A DNA stretch of 64,000 nt from M3007 sp046160625 (GTDB lineage Bacteria; Bacteroidota; Bacteroidia; Chitinophagales; Saprospiraceae), in the NCBI GenBank assembly GCA_046160625.1, contig JBJXGZ010000100.1, positions 1 to 64,000 on the forward strand, given 5' to 3'. Each line of letters starts with the position of its first letter. Positions within the stretch are counted from its first letter, which is position 1. Positions 52,698 to 61,539 of the stretch are shown one piece after another. The notes below the pieces were generated by a model, which had not been told where the DNA came from, ran no database searches, and saw only the letters and a list, made by a program, of their open reading frames with translations. The translations under genes and the position numbers were made by a program.

Positions 52698-53483
52698 TTA
52701 GCAATAAAAAACCGGATTTGTGTTCAGGTTGGTCAAATGGAGCGCAAAAGTAGGGAATTTTTCTTGTACAATGTCGCGCAAAAGTTCGATGGTAAATTGC
52801 TCGCTCTCGTAGTGACCCACATCGGCAATAACCAGCTTGCCCTCTGCATCGAAAAATTCGTGGTACTTGAAGTCGGCCGTCACGAAAGCATCTGCCTTGG
52901 CGCGAAGTGCTTCCGAGAGAAGGAAACTGCCCGCGCCCCCACATACTGCCACTTTGCGAACTGGTTTTCCGCGCAGGGCGGTGTGGCGGATGCAGTTGGT
53001 TTTCAAAGCCTTTTTGACGTGTTCGAGGAATTCGGCTTCGCCCATTGGACCTGGCAAATTGCCCAACAGGCCTGCTCCAATTTCAAAATCCGTTGGCCTT
53101 GGTGCAAGTATTCGCGTGTCTGTTAGCCCGATTTTCTCCGCTATTTTGGCGTTCACCCCTTTGTAGTACACGTTGTCAAGGTTGGTGTGAATGGCATAGA
53201 TGGCTACATTGTGCCGCAGTGCCAGCATTACTGTCCGCTCGACATAGTTTGTGCCGTTGAACCGTTTCAATCCCCGAAACACAATTGGGTGGTGTGCTAC
53301 TACGAGGTTACAGCCTTTTGCCACGGCTTCTTCTACCACGGCTTCGGTAGAGTCAAGGCAAAAAAGCACCCCGCTGGTCTTGGCCTCCGGGTTGCCCACA
53401 ATGAGGCCGGCATTGTCGTAAGATTCCTGCAAATGCGGTGGGGCAATGGCTTCTAAAACGGAGAGGATGTCGGATATTTTCAT
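52698..53483 (-). CDS. Nif3-like dinuclear metal-centre protein
   Basis: A 261-residue protein; the ATG at 53483 gives MKISDILSVLEAIAPPHLQE, the family's usual start. Metal-binding residues are visible in YDNAGLIVGNPE, VVAHHPIVFRGLKR (His pair), AIYAIHTNLDN and, near the end, VGHYESEQFTIELL. It is the short, two-domain form, lacking the PII-like insert of the roughly 365-residue version frequent in Bacteroidota. Members form toroidal hexamers with two metal ions; the substrate is not established, although GTP cyclohydrolase-related activity has been suggested for some. It probably forms an operon with the zinc-ribbon gene. Confidence 0.93.
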   Translation of the reverse strand: MKISDILSVLEAIAPPHLQESYDNAGLIVGNPEAKTSGVLFCLDSTEAVVEEAVAKGCNLVVAHHPIVFRGLKRFNGTNYVERTVMLALRHNVAIYAIHTNLDNVYYKGVNAKIAEKIGLTDTRILAPRPTDFEIGAGLLGNLPGPMGEAEFLEHVKKALKTNCIRHTALRGKPVRKVAVCGGAGSFLLSEALRAKADAFVTADFKYHEFFDAEGKLVIADVGHYESEQFTIELLRDIVQEKFPTFALHLTNLNTNPVFYC

Positions 53484-53562
53484 GTGTTTTGCGAGCACTC
53501 GCCAAGGTAGAACCAATCTTTGGTCAGGAGGTTTAAATCTCAGTAGATTATCGCTTGTATTA

Positions 53563-53631
53563 AACACATAGGCACAATAGGACACATAGTTTTGGATTTC
53601 AAGACTATGTGTCCTATTGTGCCTATGTGTT
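53563..53631. terminator. Perfect 28-bp inverted repeat between carbonic anhydrase and nif3-like genes
   Basis: Arms 53563-53590 and 53604-53631 (beginning AACACATAGGCACAATAG and its exact complement) with a 13-nt loop. It lies after the carbonic anhydrase stop and before the Nif3-like start on the minus strand. ACACATAG units repeat within each arm. Probable terminator or repeat element. Confidence 0.8.
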
Positions 53632-53684
53632 CAAAATAAACTACTTGCGCTAATTTACTCTTGGACACAAAGACGCATTGGTGC

Positions 53685-54347
53685 CTAACGATCACTCCCA
53701 TCAAACCAGTCCGTATTGGTCAGGTTGTAAATCTCCTGAATTTCGGCCAGGATTTTGCGAAAATCAATTTGCAAATCTTTGAGCATACCCGTGCGCATAT
53801 CGAACACCCAGCCATGTACGATCGGGTAACCCTCGGCTATATACCGCTGCTGCACGACAGCGATTTTGATGACGTTGACGCATTGCTCCTGCACATTGAG
53901 CTCTACCAATCGGTCGAAACGGGCGTGTTCGTCGGGAATGGCCTGGAGTTCTGTTTTGTGCAGGCGGTACACGTCGCGAATGTTGCGCAGCCAGGGGTTG
54001 AGGATGCCAAGGTCCTTGGATTGCATGGCCGCCTTCACCCCCCCGCAACCGTAGTGGCCGCATACAACCACCCGTTTGACCTTCAGGTGGCGCACGGCAT
54101 AATTGATGACAGCTGCTGCGTTCAAGTCAGTGGTAGCCACCACATTGGCCACATTTCGGTGGACAAACACCTCGCCAGGCTTTGCGCCCATGAGCTCTTC
54201 GGCAGTCACGCGGCTGTCAGAGCACCCGATGTAGAGGTATTCGGGGGTTTGATCCTTGGCTAGTTTTTCAAAAAAGTCTTTTTCGGTGGCGGTTTTTTCC
54301 GCGATCCATTGGAGGTTGTTCTGGAAGATTTGTTCGTAGGAGACCAT
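53685..54347 (-). CDS. Beta-class carbonic anhydrase
   Basis: A 220-residue zinc enzyme that interconverts CO2 and bicarbonate. Zinc ligands are in LYIGCSDSRVTAEEL (Cys, and Asp-Arg dyad) and VVCGHYGCGGVKAAM (His and Cys). FVHRNVANVV, the next beta-class motif, is also present. No signal peptide, so it is cytoplasmic, probably supplying bicarbonate for carboxylases or pH balance. The leader contains a tandem CACCAATCCACCATT repeat. Confidence 0.96.
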   Translation of the reverse strand: MVSYEQIFQNNLQWIAEKTATEKDFFEKLAKDQTPEYLYIGCSDSRVTAEELMGAKPGEVFVHRNVANVVATTDLNAAAVINYAVRHLKVKRVVVCGHYGCGGVKAAMQSKDLGILNPWLRNIRDVYRLHKTELQAIPDEHARFDRLVELNVQEQCVNVIKIAVVQQRYIAEGYPIVHGWVFDMRTGMLKDLQIDFRKILAEIQEIYNLTNTDWFDGSDR

Positions 54348-54359
54348 GGTGTGGTGAGT

Positions 54360-54425
54360 GGTGGATTGGTGAAATGGTGGATTGGTGACCCGCCTTCGCC
54401 AAAGCTACGGCGGGTAAAGTGGAAT
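54360..54425 (-). repeat. ATTGGTGGATTGGTGA-type repeat before the carbonic anhydrase gene
   Basis: GGTGGATTGGTGAAAT and GGTGGATTGGTGACCC occur in tandem from 54360, then a CCCGCC...GGCGGG hairpin (about 54389-54414). The combined element resembles the one inside aroC and, in part, 55140-55172. Confidence 0.8.
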
Positions 54426-54455
54426 TGGTGATTCAATCTAGATCGAGGAGGTGCT

Positions 54456-54902
54456 TCAAATCATCGGCACTATCGTAATCAAGTGCGAGAAGCGTTGAAA
54501 ATCAGAAACATTGTTGGTAAGCACGGAGTCAATGTCGTGAATCAGCATGGTAGCAACGATATTGGTATCATGCACTTGTTTGCCTGCTGATTTGGTTTGT
54601 TTGAGCAATGAAAGCCACTGTGCCGTGACTTTTGAGGAGTCTTCCGCTACAAAAAAGTCACGCTCAAATTGTTGGATAACGCTTTCCAATTTGACAAAAT
54701 CAGGATTTCCCGCTGCCAGCATTTCTCTGGTAACAATCACGGCGAATTCACGGAATACCTGTCGGCTCACCCATAAATTCTCATAGGTTGCCATCGCATC
54801 ATTCAGTTTTGTTCGTGCAGCGGTGCAAAATGGAGAAAGCGAGTTGTTGGCATACACCAGAATGTTGGTATCGATAAAAATGTTACCTGCCATCGTCGCC
54901 AT
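54456..54902 (-). CDS. PIN-domain toxin (VapC-like)
   Basis: A 148-residue PIN-domain ribonuclease. Conserved acidic residues: NIFIDTNILVYA (first Asp), FREFAVIV (Glu) and KQVHDTNIVATMLIHDIDSV (third Asp), with TNNVSDF completing the metal site. VapC toxins cleave RNA to stop growth. Its start overlaps the end of the upstream antitoxin-like gene by 20 bp, the usual arrangement of a toxin-antitoxin operon. All catalytic acids seem intact. It lies downstream of the ROCO-TIR gene on the same strand. Confidence 0.9.
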   Translation of the reverse strand: MATMAGNIFIDTNILVYANNSLSPFCTAARTKLNDAMATYENLWVSRQVFREFAVIVTREMLAAGNPDFVKLESVIQQFERDFFVAEDSSKVTAQWLSLLKQTKSAGKQVHDTNIVATMLIHDIDSVLTNNVSDFQRFSHLITIVPMI

Positions 54903-55107
54903 AGATTTCTGAACGGCTGTAAGACTGTCCGTTTTCTGGGAATCTGAAGTCCGAGAAGGTCAACGGAGCTTTTTTCGGAGTGCTTGGCTTGACCGCTTTG
55001 GACTGCTTTTTTGCCTTTTGAGCAAGAAACTCAATGAAATGCAAGACTTCGGTCTGCAAATGCTTAGGCAGATGGCTGTATTTTTTTAGAAGCAATTGTT
55101 CCATCAT
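54883..55107 (-). CDS. DUF2281-like antitoxin
   Basis: A 74-residue protein with a helical N-terminus (LKKYSHLPKHLQTEVLHFIE, like DUF2281 proteins), a Lys/Ser/Pro linker and a C-terminal segment TFSDFRFPENGQSYSRSEIYG that probably occupies the toxin active site. It precedes and overlaps the PIN-toxin gene. The Met-Met start leaves a one-residue ambiguity. The pair forms a VapBC-type system, although the N-terminal fold differs from classic VapB. Confidence 0.85.
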   Translation of the reverse strand: MMEQLLLKKYSHLPKHLQTEVLHFIEFLAQKAKKQSKAVKPSTPKKAPLTFSDFRFPENGQSYSRSEIYGDDGR

Positions 55108-55139
55108 GGATGAAATTTTGATGCAAAGTTAGTGGGTTT

Positions 55140-55172
55140 TGGGTGATTGGTGGAATGGTGGATTGGTGATCA
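55140..55172. repeat. GGTGATTGGTGGAATGGTGG repeat between ROCO and antitoxin genes
   Basis: About three ATTGGTGGA-type units in the 78-bp gap between the ROCO-TIR stop and the antitoxin start. Same family as 54360-54425 and the aroC insertion. Confidence 0.75.
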
Positions 55173-55185
55173 GGGTTCGTTAAAT

Positions 55186-58100
55186 CTAAAAATCTTCGCC
55201 CATTCGTGTTTTCCGCCGCTGCTCGCGGGCAGCGATGGCCTCTTGGATTTTCTTCGCCACGACTTTCCAGACCTCTGAACGGTTAGGATGGCGCTCCACA
55301 GGAAGTGCATCTTTTGGCAATATTTGCACTTTTGAAAGCGGGGTTTCTTCCCACATGCAATCTGCCACGACTACCCCCACCAGCAATGCGGTCCCGTTTT
55401 CATGCCGCTCGACAGCACGGGTTAGTTCAATGTCGTAAATGTAATCGGAGTTGAAAAAATCAGACGTAAGCAGGAGGACAATCACATTGGCTTCTGCGAT
55501 TTGCTGCATAATTTTCTTGTTCCATTCGTCGCCGGGCAGAAGGTAGCGATCGTCCCAGACTTCCCATTGTTTCGTTTTTTCCAAAGGCGCAATCATCTTA
55601 CGGAATTCGTCTTTGAAATCCTCGTTCCGGTGTGCATAGGAAATGAAAATGCGAGGTGTGTCGGTATATTTGATGCCTTCGAGGATATTCCTTGCCGAAA
55701 CCGTTTTCAATGCACCATTGTCACAAACCAATGGTACACCGAGTTTTTTATGATTCTCTAAAATGGTCAAATCGAAAGTTTTGGGCGTAGCCGAACCTAC
55801 ACAATTCGGGCAATTGCAGGACACCAAACTCTGCAATTTCAAACCTCGGAACAGGCTTTCCACGATTTCGAGGGTTTGCCGCATTTCATTCATGCGGCGT
55901 TTGCGCTCAGGGCCACTGGCTTGGAGCGTGATTTCGCGTTCGAGCGGATTTTCAATCGCCTCGCCATAGGTGTTGTCGTCCCAGCGGAGGGTCACGCCTT
56001 TCCGCCAGACATAGTCGCTGTGGACGTAGCGAGCCATTCGGGCAATGAAACGTGACATCAGCCCTGCGGGCATGAATTCATACTTGTGCTTGAAGGTGAT
56101 GCAGCCTTGTTTGGGGAAATCTGGCCAAAGCTTGGCTTCCAAAGGCAACAGCTGCGGGGCGATAAATTTTCCAGAATCCTGCTCTGTTTCGTAGCAGAGG
56201 TCAAAGTGCCGCATGAGTTGTTCCAGTTGCAGCGTCAACTCGGCGTAGGATTCCCCCCGCCACATGTCTTCCAAAAGTTTCCGCTCAAAACGCCCCTCGG
56301 CTTTTGCAACTGGGTTAAAATCTAGCACTTTGTACATGGCATCGAGACACCACTGTGGATTTAGGATGACCCAGTTGCGCATCCCGAACACCTGTGGATA
56401 CCATAACAAATTACCCAGATTATGCATGGTTTGGGCGACGATTTCCATTTGCTGCTCGTCGTCCTCCGGGATTTTTTGGTCAACACAAACAGCTTGGAAT
56501 TGCTTCCAGGAAATGTACGGAGATTTAATTTTTACCAGCGCATCCCGCACGTTTACCCAGTAGGACGGGAATTTTTTACCCAGTACGGGCAAGGTCAAAA
56601 AATGGGTTTCGATGGTAGCGCGAAGCCGATCGAAACGGTCAAAATCCTTGTCAGCAAAATCCACATCTTCCGGGCATTGGAGCAGGCCGGGGAAGTTTCC
56701 GAACAGGTGTTCGTCCAAGGAAATCTGCCGCGTGGCATTTTCTTTTTGGTTGAAAATGCAGAAAATCGGGCACTCGTCGCCAGCTCGGAGTGCAAGAATA
56801 TTGAGCCAGTAATAAAAGTCTGTGTCGTTCTTGCGGTTGTCGTTGAGCAAAATATAGAAAGTATCCGGTGTCAGGAAAAACTGGTGTGTAGTGTGGTATA
56901 GCTCCTGCCCTCCCAAATCCCAAACCGTTGCTTTAACTGTTTGACCATCTTTCTCTTTATTTAAGTTAAGGGGGGTTACAGTTACGCCCTCCGTACGCTT
57001 ATCAACTTCGTTAGGAACGGGATGGGCGGGATTTTGCAGTTTTTTAATCAGGGTCGTTTTACCTGCTTCTCCTGCACCGACCACTACGATTTTGGCTTCT
57101 CGGAGTGGGTTTTCGCCTTGTTTTTCTTGCTCCTCGACATAGCGGAAGGCAGCTTTATGTCCTTGCCGCGAGACTTCAATAGAACTGAAAAGCCCCTCAA
57201 GAAGGCCTTGAATTGAAATATCTTCAAAACTATTGTAACATTCAATAGTCAACCTGCCTTTTTTGAGGCGGGTTTCAATCTCTGCTTTATTATAAAAGTT
57301 TGGATTCACACTCGTTTGACAAAATTGACAATTGCATGGAATCATGGCTTGTACTCTTAAGCCAGGATAATTTTCATGTAAACTTTCGATTTCGTGAACG
57401 ATAATAGTCAATAATTCTTTAGACTTAAGGCCTTTGGCCCGCACGGAAATGGTACGACGATCAAGGGATTCAACTATGTCGGCATATGCACCTGAGCGTA
57501 CGAGTACTACTCCGCTCTTCCACACTGCCCATTGCAGGGGGGCTATGTATCGGTGCATACGCACGATAAGGCGAGAGAATAAGCCTTTTGGCATAAAGCT
57601 ATACTCATATCTTATTTGCAACGGAGGCAAGCCCTCCTCATCAGCTCCAATATCGTAAATAGGAATATCCGAAGGAAGTAACTGCGGAATGATGAAAGTA
57701 TCCCTATCCGGCATTTGATAGCAGATCTCAAATCGAAGCATTAAGTCAAGCAACTCATCGCGATATTCGCTGTATTGACTTCCATTCCAGATTCGGGCGA
57801 GATCGTTCATGTCAAAACGCCCATACTTTTTTCCTGAAATATCGGAATCGCCCAGAATTATGTACATAGCTTCCAAGACCCACTGATTTTGCAAAAAAAT
57901 GCCGTGATGCAGAATAGGACTATCTTGAAAGTGTAAAAATATGCCTATATCATGCAAGAATTGACTCAAGTGCAACTGCCTTTCTGTATCTGTGATGTCG
58001 TGAAAAGCGCAAATTTCTTTGTATCGGCTAAATGAAATATAAGGCACCGCCTGCCGCTCTGCCTCTATGTTCTCTCGAACGCGCATCCATGACGTTGGCA

Positions 58101-59052
58101 CTAATTCACCGATATGAGGAAGCTTTAATGCCCACTGCTCAATTTGCCTTTTCAAATCCAGTATCCCCGACGAATCTCTTGCGAGATTTATTCGAAAAAG
58201 TTCTTTAACAAATGGAAAATCTGCTTGTATGCTGCTGAGGTTGAATCCGGAGCGAACTCTGTCAGATTTTTGATTTTGAACCACTATCAAAGGGCTATTA
58301 CCTCCCAATAACTTTGCCGTTTGCAGCCAGTAATTGTAGAATGTACCGTCCTCATTAAGTGTGCGAGTATCGTCCACTAACACATAAAGTGAGCGATGAG
58401 TAAAGAAAAAATTGTTTAAATTCTGATATATCCCCTGCCCTGCAAAATCCCACACATCAAGCCGGAGTCGATTGCCATCGGGGAGGTTAAAGTACAAGGG
58501 ATGGATTTCAATGCCTCGGGTACTCTCCTCTGCACTGGGTACCAGGGAATCGACATCTAGGAGCTTACGGACGAGAGTAGTCTTACCTGCTCCTCCGTCG
58601 CCAATAACTAATAATTTGGCTTCGTAGAGCCTAACACTGCCAGATTTTTCGTGTTCCTCCAGATACCTTAAAAAAGCTTCGTTGCCTTGTTCAACGACTT
58701 CGGTAGGCGGTATTGTAAGTGGGCAGCCTTTGAAATCAAATTCGCCTTTGACGGGTTTACCAGTCAACGTGATTTTGATACCATTTTTTACAAAGGGGAT
58801 AAGTGATGTCAAGTTGGAAACCCCTGTATTGGAGCAGTTTAATAACTGCAAATTGTTTAGCAGTGAAACTGGTAAAATGTCTAATAAATTGCTATTTATA
58901 CTTAAATCTAACTCCTCTAGCCACACCAGCTCGCCAATTTCTTCCGGCACTTCGGTCATGCCGCAGTTTCCTAGGTCAAGGCTGCGGGCATCTTCCCCGC
59001 GCTTCTGCTTTTCGATGTTTTCGTGGATAAGTTGCAGGGCGAGTTTGGACAT
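55186..59052 (-). CDS. Double Roc-COR GTPase with C-terminal TIR domain
   Basis: A 1288-residue protein; the ATG at 59052 (MSKLALQLIHENIEKQK) is preferred, since the upstream 25 residues only translate leader repeats. Order: short leucine-rich repeats (about 25-95), Roc GTPase 1 (P-loop GDGGAGKTT 151-159, WDFAGQ 201-206, NQKSD 260-264), COR 1 (about 320-570), CNC motif (PCNCQFC 572-578), Roc 2 (GAGEAGKTT 659-667, WDLGGQ 711-716), COR 2 (about 825-1075), CNC motif (SCNCPNC 1078-1084), and TIR (about 1133-1270, RIFISYAHRNEDF). The TIR has a candidate catalytic Glu1209 in SDYIYDIEL, as in NAD-cleaving TIRs. ROCO proteins are LRRK2-like GTPases. Two modules in one chain probably arose by duplication. 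Confidence 0.95.
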   Translation of the reverse strand: MSKLALQLIHENIEKQKRGEDARSLDLGNCGMTEVPEEIGELVWLEELDLSINSNLLDILPVSLLNNLQLLNCSNTGVSNLTSLIPFVKNGIKITLTGKPVKGEFDFKGCPLTIPPTEVVEQGNEAFLRYLEEHEKSGSVRLYEAKLLVIGDGGAGKTTLVRKLLDVDSLVPSAEESTRGIEIHPLYFNLPDGNRLRLDVWDFAGQGIYQNLNNFFFTHRSLYVLVDDTRTLNEDGTFYNYWLQTAKLLGGNSPLIVVQNQKSDRVRSGFNLSSIQADFPFVKELFRINLARDSSGILDLKRQIEQWALKLPHIGELVPTSWMRVRENIEAERQAVPYISFSRYKEICAFHDITDTERQLHLSQFLHDIGIFLHFQDSPILHHGIFLQNQWVLEAMYIILGDSDISGKKYGRFDMNDLARIWNGSQYSEYRDELLDLMLRFEICYQMPDRDTFIIPQLLPSDIPIYDIGADEEGLPPLQIRYEYSFMPKGLFSRLIVRMHRYIAPLQWAVWKSGVVLVRSGAYADIVESLDRRTISVRAKGLKSKELLTIIVHEIESLHENYPGLRVQAMIPCNCQFCQTSVNPNFYNKAEIETRLKKGRLTIECYNSFEDISIQGLLEGLFSSIEVSRQGHKAAFRYVEEQEKQGENPLREAKIVVVGAGEAGKTTLIKKLQNPAHPVPNEVDKRTEGVTVTPLNLNKEKDGQTVKATVWDLGGQELYHTTHQFFLTPDTFYILLNDNRKNDTDFYYWLNILALRAGDECPIFCIFNQKENATRQISLDEHLFGNFPGLLQCPEDVDFADKDFDRFDRLRATIETHFLTLPVLGKKFPSYWVNVRDALVKIKSPYISWKQFQAVCVDQKIPEDDEQQMEIVAQTMHNLGNLLWYPQVFGMRNWVILNPQWCLDAMYKVLDFNPVAKAEGRFERKLLEDMWRGESYAELTLQLEQLMRHFDLCYETEQDSGKFIAPQLLPLEAKLWPDFPKQGCITFKHKYEFMPAGLMSRFIARMARYVHSDYVWRKGVTLRWDDNTYGEAIENPLEREITLQASGPERKRRMNEMRQTLEIVESLFRGLKLQSLVSCNCPNCVGSATPKTFDLTILENHKKLGVPLVCDNGALKTVSARNILEGIKYTDTPRIFISYAHRNEDFKDEFRKMIAPLEKTKQWEVWDDRYLLPGDEWNKKIMQQIAEANVIVLLLTSDFFNSDYIYDIELTRAVERHENGTALLVGVVVADCMWEETPLSKVQILPKDALPVERHPNRSEVWKVVAKKIQEAIAAREQRRKTRMGEDF

Positions 59053-59059
59053 AACTGGA

Positions 59060-59130
59060 AGCAGGATTTTTAGGATACGTGAAGGATGGGAAGGATTGAT
59101 TTTCAGGATTTTTAGGATTAGGCTCAAAAA
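59060..59130 (-). repeat. ATCCTAAAA-type repeats before the ROCO-TIR gene
   Basis: Several AGGATTTTTAGGAT-like units (ATCCTAAAAATCCT on the coding strand) fill the 70 bp before the start codon. They have been translated into an apparent N-terminal extension, which is probably not real. Confidence 0.75.
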
Positions 59131-59203
59131 TCCTTCAAATCTTTTAGAAATCAGACAAATCCTGATTCAAACTTTCGTGGGCGTAAGGAGCAGTCAATCG
59201 GAA

Positions 59204-59566
59204 TTAAAAATTCATAGCCCGCACCCTAAGTTTGAGTGGTTCAAGCACCGCAAACTTTTTCCAAAGGCGTTCAAAATCAAATTGGATAATTTCCAGCACC
59301 AATGTGGCTTTTGCCTCGCTTTCTGCCTGTGGAAGGCGGACAAGCAAAATACCGTGACTGGGCTTTTGGAATCGGTAGGTAAGTTCACCGAAATCTTTGT
59401 CCTCGGTTATGAGGTAGGCTTCTTGACGGAAAGCAAGATCAAGAACCTTGTCATCCGACCAACTGGGATGGTCTTCCATAATGGCTAACACCTCGAAACC
59501 CGATTCCCGCAGCAGCGTAATGATGGCAAAATCCACGCTTTCATCGGCGACAATCAAAGGGTTCAT
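59204..59566 (-). CDS. DUF5615 PIN-like toxin
   Basis: A 120-residue PIN-like protein. Conserved features: IVADESVDFAIITLL (Asp-Glu start), the DHPSWSDDKVLDLAFRQEAY region and LITEDKDFGEL, a typical DUF5615 motif with two acidic residues. These proteins are thought to act as toxin ribonucleases. Its ATG overlaps the stop of the upstream DUF433 gene (ATGA), giving a translationally coupled toxin-antitoxin pair. It is upstream of the ROCO-TIR gene on the same strand, about 150 bp away. Confidence 0.92.
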   Translation of the reverse strand: MNPLIVADESVDFAIITLLRESGFEVLAIMEDHPSWSDDKVLDLAFRQEAYLITEDKDFGELTYRFQKPSHGILLVRLPQAESEAKATLVLEIIQFDFERLWKKFAVLEPLKLRVRAMNF

Positions 59567-59793
59567 GCGGCGCGTTCGTAAACGATTTCATTTTTGATTT
59601 TATCCGCCGCAAAAGCGAGGCAAGCAAGTATTTGAGCCTCATTCAGGTGTGGGTAAGCCTTGAGCAAATTTTCTATTGTTTGCCCGGCGGACAATTTTTC
59701 CAGAATTAAATCCACACCAATGCGCGTGCCTCGAATGGCGGGTTTGCCGTATAGGATGGCGGGGTCGGAAGAGATGTAGGTTTCCCAGTTCAT
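59563..59793 (-). CDS. DUF433 antitoxin
   Basis: A 76-residue protein; the ATG at 59793 gives MNWETYISSDPAILYGKPAI, the usual DUF433 start, while a longer frame adds seven residues. The family contains a winged helix-turn-helix-like fold: PAIRGTRIGVDLILEKLSAG and HLNEAQILACLAFAADKIK. DUF433 genes regularly pair with DUF5615 toxins, as here. It probably represses its own operon, although no operator was identified. Confidence 0.93.
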   Translation of the reverse strand: MNWETYISSDPAILYGKPAIRGTRIGVDLILEKLSAGQTIENLLKAYPHLNEAQILACLAFAADKIKNEIVYERAA

Positions 59794-59925
59794 GGTTGGA
59801 TAATTTAGCCTCAAAAATAGCGATTATTTTCACGTGCGCCAGAATACGGACTCAAATAAGTTCCCGCTGCTGTCCCAATGGGTGCGGGGTCGTAAGACCC
59901 TCGCACGGCGGAGTCACCGCCTGAG

Positions 59926-61302
59926 TTACCCCAGCATCTCCAAAAACCACTCCCGCTCCGTCAAAATCTTCTCCCCCACAATCTTCTCCCGCAGTGCCGC
60001 CACCGCTTTAGCATCGTTAAAATGCAGCGCCATCAGCCGCTCAGTGTAGTGCAGGATGTGGGTGTAATTGGTGCGGTGATACCCGATAGCCGTGTGGCGG
60101 CGGACGTAGTTTTTGAGGCTGGCGAGGTGGCTGTTGAGCAGGTCGAGTTCGTCGGTTTCGTAGTAGATTTTCAGTTGGTATATCTTGGCAATCATGTTGT
60201 TGATGGTGTCTTTGTAATCGGAGCGCTGGAGGTGGAGCAGGGCGCTGGAGTAGTCCTTGCGGGCGTAGGCCACGCGGGCGAGGTTGAGACTGGCCGTGAC
60301 ATCGCGCCATGCCCGTTCGAGCCTTGGGCGGTATTCAAGGATAAATTTTTCTGCCCAATCTGCCTCGCCGACGCGCACGGCAATGGCCACAATATTGGTA
60401 AAGGCAAAGCGCGAAATCTGTCCGTTTTCGAGGAGCAGATCGAGTGCCAGCGCAGCCTGATAGAGGTCGAGGGTGTTGCGCAGCCAGGCAGCACGGGATT
60501 CGTTGGCTTTTTTGATGCCAAAATTGATGGCGAGCAGGTATAGGGTGCGCAGTTCCTCTTTGGGAAAGCTGTCAGCACAGCTGACAAGCATTTCGCGGAA
60601 GTGGCCAAAATGCCCTTCGCCCTGCTCAAAAGGGTCGGCAAGGAAATGATAGCAGTGAAAATACAGCCCGACGGCGGGAATGTCGGCCATTCGTTCGGAC
60701 TCTGCCAGCACAGCATCGAGCAGCCCGATGCGGTATTCGGTTTTATACACGGCCTGGTGCGATACGGCCAGACAAGCCAGCCGCAGTTTTCGTGCCACGA
60801 AGGAGGTGTCCATCAGGTCAGAAGTAGCCTGGATATTGAGCGAGTCCGTGCGTTTTTGCGCGGTATCGAACTGATACTGTTCCCATTCGATCAGGTTCAG
60901 GTCGTGGTAATAATCGGCATGCCGCCAGGGTTGACGTTCGCGGCTTTGGCGGGCTTCCCGGAGGGTGATCTGGAAATGGCGACCCAGGTTGCGCTTGCGG
61001 TAGGCGGCGGCGAGGCGGATTTTGCCGCGTTGTTCGTCGCTGAATTTTTCTTTGTACACCAGGTATTTTTCCAATAAAGCAAGCAGGGCGGAATTGGCCA
61101 AACGCACCCCAAGTCCTTCCTCCAAATGCTCAGGGAGGGGCAAGGATGCGTTTTCTTGCCCTTTGCAATCGGCCAAAAAATCGAACCATTCCACCAGTTG
61201 CGGCCGGGTATTGAAAAATGGGGAGCGGACAAATTTGCCAAACTCTCGTACTTCGGCGGGTGATAGGGCGGCGAAGGCTTCCCAAAGGAGCGTTTTTTCC
61301 AT
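59926..61302 (-). CDS. Helical (TPR-like) protein of unknown function
   Basis: A 458-residue protein rich in amphipathic helices, with no signal peptide or membrane segment. The N-terminus contains LSPAEVREFGKFVRSPFFN, a pattern shared by Saprospirales/Cytophagales proteins of unknown function. Later helices, for example SLNLARVAYARKDYSSALLH and YQAALALDLLLENGQ, are TPR-like. It may be a scaffold or sensor. No catalytic residues were recognised. It lies alone between the antitoxin gene and the SprB-repeat gene. Confidence 0.78.
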   Translation of the reverse strand: MEKTLLWEAFAALSPAEVREFGKFVRSPFFNTRPQLVEWFDFLADCKGQENASLPLPEHLEEGLGVRLANSALLALLEKYLVYKEKFSDEQRGKIRLAAAYRKRNLGRHFQITLREARQSRERQPWRHADYYHDLNLIEWEQYQFDTAQKRTDSLNIQATSDLMDTSFVARKLRLACLAVSHQAVYKTEYRIGLLDAVLAESERMADIPAVGLYFHCYHFLADPFEQGEGHFGHFREMLVSCADSFPKEELRTLYLLAINFGIKKANESRAAWLRNTLDLYQAALALDLLLENGQISRFAFTNIVAIAVRVGEADWAEKFILEYRPRLERAWRDVTASLNLARVAYARKDYSSALLHLQRSDYKDTINNMIAKIYQLKIYYETDELDLLNSHLASLKNYVRRHTAIGYHRTNYTHILHYTERLMALHFNDAKAVAALREKIVGEKILTEREWFLEMLG

Positions 61303-61539
61303 GCGGTGTGTCTGTTGTGCGGCAAATTTCTGGATTAGTTTTCATACTTCAATTTTTACCAATCATTTTTTAAAGTATTGATAATCAGTTTCTTCAAAGA
61401 CAAAATTTATTTTTTGGCATTACAATCCTGAAAAATTGTCTTTGCAGGAGCGATCTGCAAGCCGAACATTTGCAGCATCAAAGTCTCTAAGGCAAGCCCC
61501 CGCCCGGGACGGAATCATGCAAAAAGACAAATCTCGCTT

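Noticed and set aside
59053..59127. 25-residue N-terminal extension of the ROCO-TIR protein
   Set aside because: It is translated from the leader repeat units and shows no family similarity; the ATG at 59052 is more plausible.
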